Assembly: GCF_018917865.1 (NCBI RefSeq)
Contig: NZ_JAHLPM010000001.1
Location: 310,001-374,000, forward strand
From: Tissierella simiarum
Lineage (GTDB): Bacteria > Bacillota > Clostridia > Tissierellales > Tissierellaceae
Direction: 5' to 3'
DNA length: 64,000 bases
Within the stretch, counting starts at the first letter, position 1. Every line of letters starts with the position of its first letter. Below are positions 1 to 6,555 of this stretch, piece after piece. A program made the translations under genes and the position numbers. The notes under the pieces were generated by a model, which ran no database searches, was not told the DNA's origin, and was given only the letters and a program-made list of their open reading frames with translations.

Positions 1-203
1 ACTTCTATTTTTTCTATTACTCTAATATTATCTAAAAAATAATCATAATAATTATTAAATACTTCAAAATCGTCTATTATCATATAGCTCAACGTTTTAG
101 ATGAATTAGTAATTATATCATCAATCTCAGTAAGTATATTGTCAATTTCATCTTTATTATTTTCATATTCCAAAATTTGATTTTCAATATAAATTTTCAA
201 CAT
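1..203 (-). CDS. 5' part of an unknown protein with a sigma-D-type promoter (truncated by window edge)
   Basis: The reading frame is open for 67 codons from an ATG at 201-203 to the window edge, so the C-terminus is missing. The visible part begins MLKIYIENQILEYENN and is acidic, rich in Ile, Asn, Asp and Glu, and predicted helical, without a signal peptide or membrane segment. A purine-rich GGGGGTATT precedes the ATG. I do not recognise the family. The sigma-D-type promoter just upstream and the position after the flagellin genes suggest a motility-related cytoplasmic protein. That is inference. Confidence 0.6.
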   Translation of the reverse strand, partial: MLKIYIENQILEYENNKDEIDNILTEIDDIITNSSKTLSYMIIDDFEVFNNYYDYFLDNIRVIEKIE

Positions 204-594
204 AATACCCCCATTCTTTACTCTAAATATATTATCGACAAAATAAGATAATTATTTATATAATATCTCATTCTAATAGATTATAGCAACTAGGTATTTC
301 GACAAAATGATTACCATTATAAGAAATTAATATTCCTATACTGATATCAAACTATTAACTTTTAAATTAAGTGTTCGCAGAACTAATGAATCTATAATAA
401 AATTATGAAAGCCTTCAGAAAAACAGAAAAACATATCATAGCAAACTATAGAGATTATCAAATGACTAATATTAGAAGAAATGTAATAACTAAAGATTTA
501 TTAGAAAACAAAATTTTATCGAAATACAGAGAAGTTTAAAAACTTGGTGTATGAAAAATACTGATAACCTTAAATGTTTTATAAAAATCAATCT
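204..594. other. Intergenic stretch between the edge gene and flagellin B
   Basis: Apart from the promoter at 232-258, it holds one short plus-strand frame (405-539, 44 codons, starting MKAFRKTEKHII). That frame has no recognisable ribosome binding site and runs against the flanking genes, so it looks like a remnant or chance frame. I see no RNA gene, and repeats of note are absent. Confidence 0.4.
232..258 (-). promoter_or_regulatory. sigma-D (flagellar sigma) promoter of the edge gene
   Basis: Read on the minus strand, TAAA (255-258) is followed by 15 bases and then GTCGATAA (232-239). This fits the sigma-D/sigma-28 form TAAA-N15-GCCGATAA with one change in the -10. It lies about 30 bases before the ATG of the truncated gene. 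Confidence 0.75.
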
Positions 595-622
595 AAAAAA
601 CCAGAGGAAAATCCTCTGGTTT
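595..622 (-). terminator. Rho-independent terminator of flagellin B
   Basis: Minus strand AAACCAGAGGA, loop TTT, then TCCTCTGGTTT running into TTT. It is an 11-bp perfect stem placed just after the flagellin stop codon. Confidence 0.9.
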
Positions 623-645
623 AGTTTGTCTTAAAAATAGTTCAA

Positions 646-1494
646 CTATCTTAATAATTGTAATACAGTTTGTGGTGCTTGATTTGCTTGAGCCAACATA
701 GCTGTTGAAGCTTGTTGTAATATGTTCTGTCTTGTCATCTCCATCATTTCTTTTGCCATATCTACATCTCTGATTCTTGATTCTGCAGCTTGTAAGTTTT
801 CAGCAGCATTATCTAAGTTTTTAATTGTATGCTCTAGTCTATTTTGTGCAGCTCCTAATAATGATCTTCCTTTTGAAACAGTTTCAAGTTGGTCATTTAT
901 TGTAGTAATAGCTTTTTGGAAATTTTCAGTTACTAATTTGCTATTATCATCAAGTTCTCCCAGTGCATCAGTTAAAGCTTTGTGTACTCCAGAAAGATTA
1001 ATACCGTCAGTCTCAAAATTCACAGTCATTATTTCTCCAGCATTTGCTCCTACTTGGAAAGTAACACCAGATCCAGCATCTCCATTAAGTAGTTTTTTAG
1101 TGTTAAATTGAATAGTATCTTTTATTCTTCCTACTTCTGCTGTTAACTCTTTTAATTCATCTGTTATATTACTTCTATCTGCTGTTGCATAAGTATCATT
1201 AGCACCTTGAGTTACTAACTCTCTCATTCTTTGAAGAATAGCATGTACTTCTTGTAATCCACCTTCTGCTGTTTGAATCATTGAAATACCATCTTGAGCA
1301 TTTTTAGAAGCCATGTTAAGTCCTCTAATTTGACCTCTCATCTTTTCAGAGATTGCTAATCCTGCTGCGTCATCTCCTGCTCTGTTGATTCTAAATCCTG
1401 ATGATAATTTCTCCATTGACTTTGCACCAGCATTGTTAGCTATTCCTAATTGTCTATGAGTATTCATAGCCATTAAGTTGTTATTAATTCTCAT
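646..1494 (-). CDS. hag: Flagellin B
   Basis: This is a structural subunit of the flagellar filament, 282 residues long. It has the conserved D0/D1 N-terminus (MRINNNLMAMNTHRQLG, then SSGFRINRAGDDAAGLAISEKMRGQ) and C-terminus (ESRIRDVDMAKEMMEMTR...QTVLQLLR). The middle is short, so there is little or no D2/D3 surface domain. It differs from flagellin A (2229-3077) at nine residues by my alignment, mostly in the central region. The start codon follows a strong CAAGGAGGG. A GGA-loop hairpin lies in the leader (1520-1539). I found no convincing sigma-D promoter directly upstream, so it may be read through from csrA2 or use a promoter I cannot identify. Confidence 0.97.
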   Translation of the reverse strand: MRINNNLMAMNTHRQLGIANNAGAKSMEKLSSGFRINRAGDDAAGLAISEKMRGQIRGLNMASKNAQDGISMIQTAEGGLQEVHAILQRMRELVTQGANDTYATADRSNITDELKELTAEVGRIKDTIQFNTKKLLNGDAGSGVTFQVGANAGEIMTVNFETDGINLSGVHKALTDALGELDDNSKLVTENFQKAITTINDQLETVSKGRSLLGAAQNRLEHTIKNLDNAAENLQAAESRIRDVDMAKEMMEMTRQNILQQASTAMLAQANQAPQTVLQLLR

Positions 1495-1519
1495 TAATTT
1501 TCCCTCCTTGAATTTTTAC

Positions 1520-1539
1520 AGTGAGCTTCCTTTCTCACT
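1520..1539 (-). promoter_or_regulatory. Candidate CsrA-binding hairpin in the flagellin B leader
   Basis: Minus strand AGTGAG, loop AAAGGAAG, CTCACT. It is a 6-bp perfect stem that presents AGGA in the loop, about ten bases before the ATTCAAGGAGG ribosome binding site. CsrA is known to bind GGA in hairpin loops plus the overlapping Shine-Dalgarno, as in the Bacillus subtilis hag leader. Confidence 0.6.
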
Positions 1540-1726
1540 AAAATATTTTATTTTTATTTATATATAATAGACTACACAAATTTCTAGCATTGTGTTGTCT
1601 ACTAATATCATTTATTACTACAAAATAATTAGCCTCTAAATTATTTTCTAATCCCATATTCGATATATCTCATAAATCAACTCATCTAGATAATTTAATA
1701 CTAATAAATTTTGAAACTAAATAATA
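1540..1726. other. Spacer between csrA2 and flagellin B
   Basis: AT-rich. The only structure I see is an imperfect inverted repeat at about 1570-1601 (AGAC-A-ACACAA against TTTGTGT-A-GTCT on the minus strand) without a following U-run. No promoter could be supported. Confidence 0.4.
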
Positions 1727-1897
1727 TTATATTTTTTTCAATCTTTCACTTTCATATATTTCACCACGGACAATCTTTACATCTTTAGGTGCATTTATTG
1801 CTAATCTTAGATCCCCTTCATCACTTTTTATAACTTTAACTATAATTTCATCACCAATTACTATGTATTGGTTAGGCCTTCTGCCTACTACCAACAT
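1727..1897 (-). CDS. csrA: Second, short CsrA-family RNA-binding protein
   Basis: The protein has 56 residues. The start is placed at MLVVGRRPNQYIVIGDE because AAGGAGGAG sits seven bases upstream; a longer frame to 1951 has no ribosome binding site. CsrA proteins bind GGA motifs in mRNA leaders and repress translation. The core is present: Arg-6/Arg-7, the IGDEI strand, the NAPKDV strand and an Arg before EIYE. It differs from the fliW-linked CsrA (4744-4968) at many positions, has Gly in place of Thr/Ala at position 5, and stops at ESERLKKI, so it lacks the longer C-terminal helix. It lies between the two flagellin genes and is probably co-transcribed with flagellin A. Whether FliW antagonises it is unknown. 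Confidence 0.9.
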   Translation of the reverse strand: MLVVGRRPNQYIVIGDEIIVKVIKSDEGDLRLAINAPKDVKIVRGEIYESERLKKI

Positions 1898-2228
1898 CAA
1901 ATCTCCTCCTTGGTATAACTTATAATAAGTGAATACTTCCAGGTTCCCCAAGTCCTAATTCATAATTCAAATACTATCATGTATTTCATGATAAATCTAT
2001 AGTACTAAAATATTATAAAGCATAGTCCTTTGGTGCTATATTTTATATTAAATGTGGATTTCTAATATATTAGAAATCTCCCTTACAAAAAACGAGTCAA
2101 TACATACCTAATATTTACATTCTACAAAATATAAGGCCATATCAACTCGTCCTTGAGTCGAAATTATTTCACAATTCATCCTTGAATTGTTTATCATCCC
2201 TAATTAAGTTATATATTTAGAGTTTTAG
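1898..2228 (-). ncRNA. Hairpin-rich spacer with AGGA loops: candidate CsrA-binding RNA or 3' UTR
   Basis: Reading the minus strand from the flagellin A stop, five inverted repeats occur in 331 bases. At 2171-2190 there is an 8-bp stem with an AGGA tetraloop (core CAAGGATG). At 2144-2159 a 5-bp stem has loop AAGGAC. At 2057-2078 there is a 22-bp palindrome. At 2032-2049 an ATAG/CTAT stem has AGGA in the loop. At 1975-1993 there is a 7-bp stem with loop AAATA. The minus strand carries ten GGA triplets here, three of them clustered 30-60 bases before the csrA2 start. No intrinsic terminator follows flagellin A. The region could be a CsrB-like decoy, a regulatory 3' UTR or the csrA2 leader. Confidence 0.45.
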
Positions 2229-3077
2229 TTATCTTAATAATTGTAATACAGTTTGTGGTGCTTGATTTGCTTGAGCCAACATAGCTGTTGAAGCTTGTTG
2301 TAATATGTTCTGTCTTGTCATCTCCATCATTTCTTTTGCCATATCTACATCTCTGATTCTTGATTCTGCAGCTTGTAAGTTTTCAGCAGCATTATCTAAG
2401 TTTTTAATTGTATGCTCTAATCTATTTTGTGCAGCTCCTAATAATGATCTTCCTTTTGAAACAGTTTCAAGTTGAGTATTTATTGTAGTAATAGCTTTTT
2501 GGAAGTTTTCAGTTACTAAGTTGCTATTATCATCAAGTTCTCCCAATGCATCAGCTAAAGCTTTGTGTACTCCAGAAAGATTGACACCATCAGCCTTAAA
2601 ATTCACAGTCATTATTTCTCCAGAATTTGCTCCTACTTGGAAAGTAACACCAGATCCAGCAGTCCCATTAAGTAATTTTTTAGTGTTGAATTGAATAGTA
2701 TCTTTTATTCTTCCTACTTCTGCTGTTAACTCTTTTAATTCATCTGTTATATTACTTCTATCTGCTGTTGCATAAGTATCATTAGCACCTTGAGTTACTA
2801 ACTCTCTCATTCTTTGAAGAATAGCATGTACTTCTTGTAATCCACCTTCTGCTGTTTGAATCATTGAAATACCATCTTGAGCATTTTTAGAAGCCATGTT
2901 AAGTCCTCTAATTTGACCTCTCATCTTTTCAGAGATTGCTAATCCTGCTGCGTCATCTCCTGCTCTGTTGATTCTAAATCCTGATGATAATTTCTCCATT
3001 GATTTAGCACCAGCATTGTTAGCTATTCCTAGTTGTCTATGAGTATTCATAGCCATCATGTTGTTATTAATTCTCAT
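2229..3077 (-). CDS. hag: Flagellin A
   Basis: Filament subunit of 282 residues, nearly identical to flagellin B. Its distinguishing residues are M7, a NGTAG loop, NFKADGVN and INTQLE. I place the start at MRINNNMMAMN because CAAGGAGGAATTTATA precedes that ATG. An upstream in-frame ATG at 3122 would add 15 residues unlike any flagellin N-terminus. A sigma-D promoter (3165-3191) lies inside the end of the HD-GYP gene, and a GGA-loop hairpin sits in the 5' leader. No terminator follows, so the transcript probably continues into csrA2. Confidence 0.97.
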   Translation of the reverse strand: MRINNNMMAMNTHRQLGIANNAGAKSMEKLSSGFRINRAGDDAAGLAISEKMRGQIRGLNMASKNAQDGISMIQTAEGGLQEVHAILQRMRELVTQGANDTYATADRSNITDELKELTAEVGRIKDTIQFNTKKLLNGTAGSGVTFQVGANSGEIMTVNFKADGVNLSGVHKALADALGELDDNSNLVTENFQKAITTINTQLETVSKGRSLLGAAQNRLEHTIKNLDNAAENLQAAESRIRDVDMAKEMMEMTRQNILQQASTAMLAQANQAPQTVLQLLR

Positions 3078-3107
3078 TATAAATTCCTCCTTGAATTTTT
3101 TCGTTTT

Positions 3108-3121
3108 TGGCATCCTTGCCA
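3108..3121 (-). promoter_or_regulatory. Candidate CsrA-binding hairpin in the flagellin A leader
   Basis: Minus strand TGGCA, loop AGGA, TGCCA. It is a perfect 5-bp stem with an AGGA tetraloop whose core CAAGGATG matches the known high-affinity CsrA consensus CARGGAUG. It sits about 15 bases before ATTCAAGGAGG, which would be the second site. The two-site arrangement resembles the hag leader of Bacillus subtilis. Confidence 0.7.
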
Positions 3122-3148
3122 TAAAACTTTTATATTTTTAAAAGCTAT

Positions 3149-4720
3149 TTAGCTTTCACTTATATTATCGGATGCTTGTCCAATAACTTTAGTGTTTTCA
3201 TCAGAATATTTTTGTTTTATTTCTAAAAATTTATCTAAATTGCTAAATAGGATATCTACTAGCTTTGGATCGAAGTGTTTTCCTTTTTCTTGTTGAAAAT
3301 ATTGTAATATATCGTTTATTACCCAAGTTTTTTTATAAACTCTTGGAGATCCCAAGGCATCAAATACGTCAGCTACGGCAGTTATTCTACCGTAGATATG
3401 TATTTCTTCTCCTTTTAATCCTTTAGGATAACCTTTACCATCATATCTTTCATGATGTTCATGGGCTACTATGGCTGCTGTTTTTAGTATTTGTCTATGA
3501 GAACTTTCTAGTAGATTATATCCTATAGTAGTATGAGTTTTTACTATTTCAAATTCTTCTGGAGTTAATCTTCCTGGTTTCAATAATATATTATCAGGGA
3601 TGGCTACTTTTCCTATATCGTGAATAGGTGAAGCATAGGTTAGAAGCATTACTTCTCTTTTAGAAAGTCCATATTCTTCTGCTAGTAATTTACAATATTT
3701 AGACACCCTTTTTACATGGTTTCCTGTTTCTTCAGATCTAGCTTCAGTTACTTCTCCTAAAATATATAGTATTTCTTTTTGAGTTTCTTCTATTTCAATA
3801 TTTAAACATAGATTTTCAAAGGCAGCCGATATACTTCTATGAAATACATCTAAAAGTGCTTTATCTACATGATCTATCTTACCATCGGTTTCTATAAAGA
3901 TTATTCCTTCTACTCCATTGGAACTATTATAGTAGGAAATATAGCTATTTTCAAAAAATAAATGATCTTTTTTTCTGTAGGCTTCCTTTATTTTTTCAAA
4001 ATCTTCTTGTAAAACTACATCTTTTATTCTATTATTTACAAAGCTTAAGTATTTACCATGACCAGAAATAATTTTAAAACTTTTATCTCCAAAATAGCGG
4101 GTAGCTGCAAAGGCATTTACGGTACAACCATCTTTTTCTTTACATAGGTTTATAATTGAACTTAAGTGGCATAGAGCATCAGTAATAAAATCATAAACTG
4201 AGCTAGTTTCAAAGAGACTGCTCGAAGAAGAGACTACTTCTTCCATAGCTTTTCTATTGTTGTTGATACGAATAATATCCCTATAGGATCTAAGAGAAGC
4301 TATAATTACTGTATACATTTTTTTAGAAAACAATTCTGTCTTAATTTCATATCCGTTAATATCATAGTTAACTATTGCATCTTCTTGTAATTGACTACTT
4401 CCTCTGCCAGTCATTAAAACTATTCTTATTTCCATATTGTTAAGTACTTCTCTAATATATTTTGTAAGGTTGAGTCCAGTTTTTTCATTTTCAATAAATA
4501 CATCTAGTAGAACTAAAGCTATATCTTTATTGGCAGACAACAAATTAAGTGCTTCTTCACTTGAATAAGCACTTAAAAATTCCAAAGGCTTGTCCTCAAA
4601 TTTAAAATCCTTATTTATTTCTTTTATCATTCTATGTATAAAATTATCGTCATCTACTATTAATATTTTCCAACTCCTATTGTTTCCTAAATAGGTTACT
4701 TCACAGCTATCCTTGCCCAC
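3149..4720 (-). CDS. Response regulator with HD-GYP c-di-GMP phosphodiesterase domain
   Basis: This is a cytoplasmic protein of 523 residues. An N-terminal receiver domain (about 17-140) has LIVDDDN and phospho-acceptor Asp-73 in VLLDVF. A middle region (about 150-310) resembles the DUF3369 domain often found between REC and HD-GYP. The C-terminal HD-GYP domain (about 320-500) has the metal ligands complete: ETGNH, HDIGK, the His of VKTH, AHEHHERYDGKGYP. It should hydrolyse c-di-GMP, lowering it and favouring motility. Translation starts at GTG (4718-4720) behind ATTCAAGGAGG, an 11-mer shared exactly with both flagellin leaders. It lies 23 bases after csrA. Confidence 0.93.
   Translation of the reverse strand: MGKDSCEVTYLGNNRSWKILIVDDDNFIHRMIKEINKDFKFEDKPLEFLSAYSSEEALNLLSANKDIALVLLDVFIENEKTGLNLTKYIREVLNNMEIRIVLMTGRGSSQLQEDAIVNYDINGYEIKTELFSKKMYTVIIASLRSYRDIIRINNNRKAMEEVVSSSSSLFETSSVYDFITDALCHLSSIINLCKEKDGCTVNAFAATRYFGDKSFKIISGHGKYLSFVNNRIKDVVLQEDFEKIKEAYRKKDHLFFENSYISYYNSSNGVEGIIFIETDGKIDHVDKALLDVFHRSISAAFENLCLNIEIEETQKEILYILGEVTEARSEETGNHVKRVSKYCKLLAEEYGLSKREVMLLTYASPIHDIGKVAIPDNILLKPGRLTPEEFEIVKTHTTIGYNLLESSHRQILKTAAIVAHEHHERYDGKGYPKGLKGEEIHIYGRITAVADVFDALGSPRVYKKTWVINDILQYFQQEKGKHFDPKLVDILFSNLDKFLEIKQKYSDENTKVIGQASDNISES
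3165..3191 (-). promoter_or_regulatory. Sigma-D promoter of flagellin A, inside the HD-GYP coding region
   Basis: Minus strand TAAA (3188-3191), 15 bases, TCCGATAA (3165-3172). It overlaps the last codons of the phosphodiesterase gene (stop at 3149) and points at flagellin A, giving a leader of roughly 80 bases that contains the GGA hairpin. Confidence 0.85.
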
Positions 4721-4743
4721 TATAACTCCTCCTTGAATGTACC

Positions 4744-4968
4744 CTATTTTTTAAATAATTTTTTCATCTCTTCCATTTTTATTTCTGTATTTACTGCCGC
4801 TAAATTTTCTTCCTGTATTCTTTTATACAATTCTTTACGCATAATGTCAATATTCTTAGGAGCCTCTATGCCAATTTTTACTTTACCATCTTCTATATCT
4901 ACTATTCTTATTTCAATATTTCCATCTATAATAATAGCTTCATCTTTCTTCCTTGCAAGAATCAGCAT
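4744..4968 (-). CDS. csrA: Carbon storage regulator CsrA (FliW-linked)
   Basis: This is an RNA-binding translational regulator of 74 residues. MLILARKKDEAIIIDG and EAPKNIDIMRKELYKRIQEEN give the CsrA beta strands and the conserved Arg of the RNA-binding face. The C-terminal extension (ENLAAVNTEIKMEEMKKLFKK) is the part that is longer in FliW-regulated Firmicute CsrA proteins. The start lies one base after the fliW stop, with AGGAGGAG in front. Gene pair and order match fliW-csrA-hag of Bacillus subtilis. Expected targets are the flagellin leaders. Confidence 0.97.
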   Translation of the reverse strand: MLILARKKDEAIIIDGNIEIRIVDIEDGKVKIGIEAPKNIDIMRKELYKRIQEENLAAVNTEIKMEEMKKLFKK

Positions 4969-4969
4969 A

Positions 4970-5419
4970 CTACTCTCCTCCTATTTCGCTATTTTGACTG
5001 AAAATATAGTGTCTCGTAGTATATCTTTCATCGTCTAAAATTATTTGTTTTCCTAATCTCTCTTTACTATTAATTACTATAGGTCCTAAAAGGTTGGTTG
5101 TCATTTTATTAACATCTTCTGGCACTACTACTATAGTATAAATCACTATATCCTTTTCATTTTCTAATTTAAGCTTATCTATGGCTGAATCTGGAATTCT
5201 TACATCGTAGTCATCAAATACTATAAATGGATTTACTATTGCAAAGGATAGATTAGGGTCATTTATAGCTTGAAGCCAATCAAAGGGATTTTCTGAATCT
5301 GGATTATTTATGATTACGAATTTCTTTTCTTCTTCAAAGCCTGGTATTCCTTCTTGAAATTCAATTATTTTTTCTTCTACTACTTCTATTTCGCCAAAAT
5401 ATTTTGTATTTATCTTCAT
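4970..5419 (-). CDS. fliW: Flagellar assembly factor FliW
   Basis: 149 residues. MKINTKYFGEIEVVEEKIIEFQEGIPGFEEEKKF is the family signature. FliW binds CsrA and also binds flagellin, so that secretion of flagellin frees FliW to relieve CsrA repression (established for Bacillus subtilis). It is followed directly by csrA. The ribosome binding site is TTAGGAGGGGA. Its leader (5420-5580) contains a terminator-like hairpin with a competing inverted repeat. Confidence 0.96.
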   Translation of the reverse strand: MKINTKYFGEIEVVEEKIIEFQEGIPGFEEEKKFVIINNPDSENPFDWLQAINDPNLSFAIVNPFIVFDDYDVRIPDSAIDKLKLENEKDIVIYTIVVVPEDVNKMTTNLLGPIVINSKERLGKQIILDDERYTTRHYIFSQNSEIGGE

Positions 5420-5460
5420 TTTGTCCCCTCCTAAGTTTATTATACTATAATATGTTAATA

Positions 5461-5504
5461 TAAGAAAAGCGTCTATCGACGCGTTATTAAGGTAGCTTTT
5501 CTTA
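5461..5504 (-). promoter_or_regulatory. Terminator-like hairpin with competing inverted repeat in the fliW leader
   Basis: On the minus strand GCGTC-GATA-GACGC is followed by TTTTCTTA (5461-5482), an intrinsic terminator shape. The same T-rich end, GCTTTTCTTA (5461-5470), is also exactly complementary to TAAGAAAAGC at 5495-5504. The two pairings exclude each other. It could be an attenuator or simply a second terminator behind flgL. A TATAAT at about 5445-5450 could restart transcription after it. Confidence 0.4.
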
Positions 5505-5576
5505 AACTCATTTAGGTCAGAACAAGTTCTTACATTGAAAAAAGAAAAAAAGTAGAACTTTCCTATTCGTTATAAG

Positions 5577-5611
5577 AAAACCTACTATGGATATATTTTA
5601 TCCAAAGTAGG
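5577..5611 (-). terminator. Rho-independent terminator of the flgM-flgL operon
   Basis: Minus strand 13-base stem (5599-5611 against 5581-5593, one mismatch), then TTTTCTT. It lies directly after the flgL stop codon. Confidence 0.85.
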
Positions 5612-5618
5612 CTTTTTG

Positions 5619-6542
5619 CTATCTTAAAAAGTCCATTAAACTAGGTTGGATTATTCTGCCTCCAACAGCTAAACTCGATCTATATACATTTTCCTCTATA
5701 TTTAATTTCATATAGGCTTCTGGTAAACTAACATCTTCGTTAAATGATAGAAGCTCTTTCAAGCTAATTACTTGATATTCTAATTTATTTTGTGTTAGTT
5801 CTAGTCTATTGGATTTGGCTCCTACTTCTGCTCTTACTGATAATACTTGTTCCATAGAAGATTTAATGTTTCCTATGGATTTCTGTATATCGGCTGTAAC
5901 ATTATTCTCTAATGCTTCAGATAAATCTTCAAACACCTTTATTAATGTTGGCTTTTCTCCTGTTTTTACTTCTCCACCGTATCCACCACTAGGACTTCCA
6001 AATACTTTTCCACCTAAAGTATTTATTAATGCAGTTTCTGATACCCCTACATTGTACTCAAATATTTCATCTGGTCTTAAATCTATATTATAGTTTCCCT
6101 CTTCATCTAATAAAGGTTTATCCGTTTTAAAGCCTGTAAATAAATGTCTCCCTGCATAAGTAGAGTTTCCTACTTGAATTAAATGGCCTTTTAGCTCTTT
6201 AATTTCTTCCTTTATCTTCTCTAAATCCTCAGGAGAGTTGGTTCCAGTAGCTGCTTGTACTGTTAATTCGTTGGCTCTATGTAGTACTGCATTTATTTCA
6301 CTTAAAGCCGATTCTGTTTCCTTCATCCAAGAATAAGCATCCTTAGTGTTTCTTACATATTGATTAACTTTGGATAAGTCTGTATTAAACTTTAAGCTTT
6401 TACTCACCCCTATTGGATCATCAGAGGGAACTCTAAATTTTTTCCCTGTTGCCATTTGATATTGTAATTCTTCAAGTCTTTGTAGATTTCCATTTAAATT
6501 ATATACCATGTTATCTACAAGCATATTATTGGTTATTCTCAT
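5619..6542 (-). CDS. flgL: Flagellar hook-filament junction protein FlgL (HAP3)
   Basis: 307 residues. The flagellin-like N-terminus MRITNNMLVDNMVYNLNGNLQRLEELQYQMATGKKFRVPSDDP is diagnostic of FlgL. The C-terminus AYMKLNIEENVYRSSLAVGGRIIQPSLMDFLR is flagellin-like. It forms the junction between hook and filament together with FlgK. It is the last gene of the flgM-flgN-flgK-flgK-flgL transcript, which ends at the strong hairpin 5577-5611. The ribosome binding site is GAGGGGTG. Confidence 0.96.
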   Translation of the reverse strand: MRITNNMLVDNMVYNLNGNLQRLEELQYQMATGKKFRVPSDDPIGVSKSLKFNTDLSKVNQYVRNTKDAYSWMKETESALSEINAVLHRANELTVQAATGTNSPEDLEKIKEEIKELKGHLIQVGNSTYAGRHLFTGFKTDKPLLDEEGNYNIDLRPDEIFEYNVGVSETALINTLGGKVFGSPSGGYGGEVKTGEKPTLIKVFEDLSEALENNVTADIQKSIGNIKSSMEQVLSVRAEVGAKSNRLELTQNKLEYQVISLKELLSFNEDVSLPEAYMKLNIEENVYRSSLAVGGRIIQPSLMDFLR

Positions 6543-6555
6543 TTTCTCACCCCTC

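Noticed and set aside
405-539. 44-codon plus-strand frame MKAFRKTEKHII...
   Set aside because: No ribosome binding site, opposite to its neighbours, no family recognised. I mention it in the spacer entry but do not call it a gene.
722-1111. 129-codon frame on the plus strand opposite flagellin B
   Set aside because: Composition is the antisense reading of a conserved flagellin gene, with no start signal. The same holds for other frames opposite murA, mbl, atpA and lacZ.
1570-1601. Inverted repeat after csrA2 as a terminator
   Set aside because: Imperfect stem and no U-run. It is kept only as a note in the spacer entry.
1898-1951. Longer csrA2 start at 1951 giving 74 residues
   Set aside because: The extension runs through a strong Shine-Dalgarno and does not resemble CsrA, whose N-terminus is MLVVGRR.
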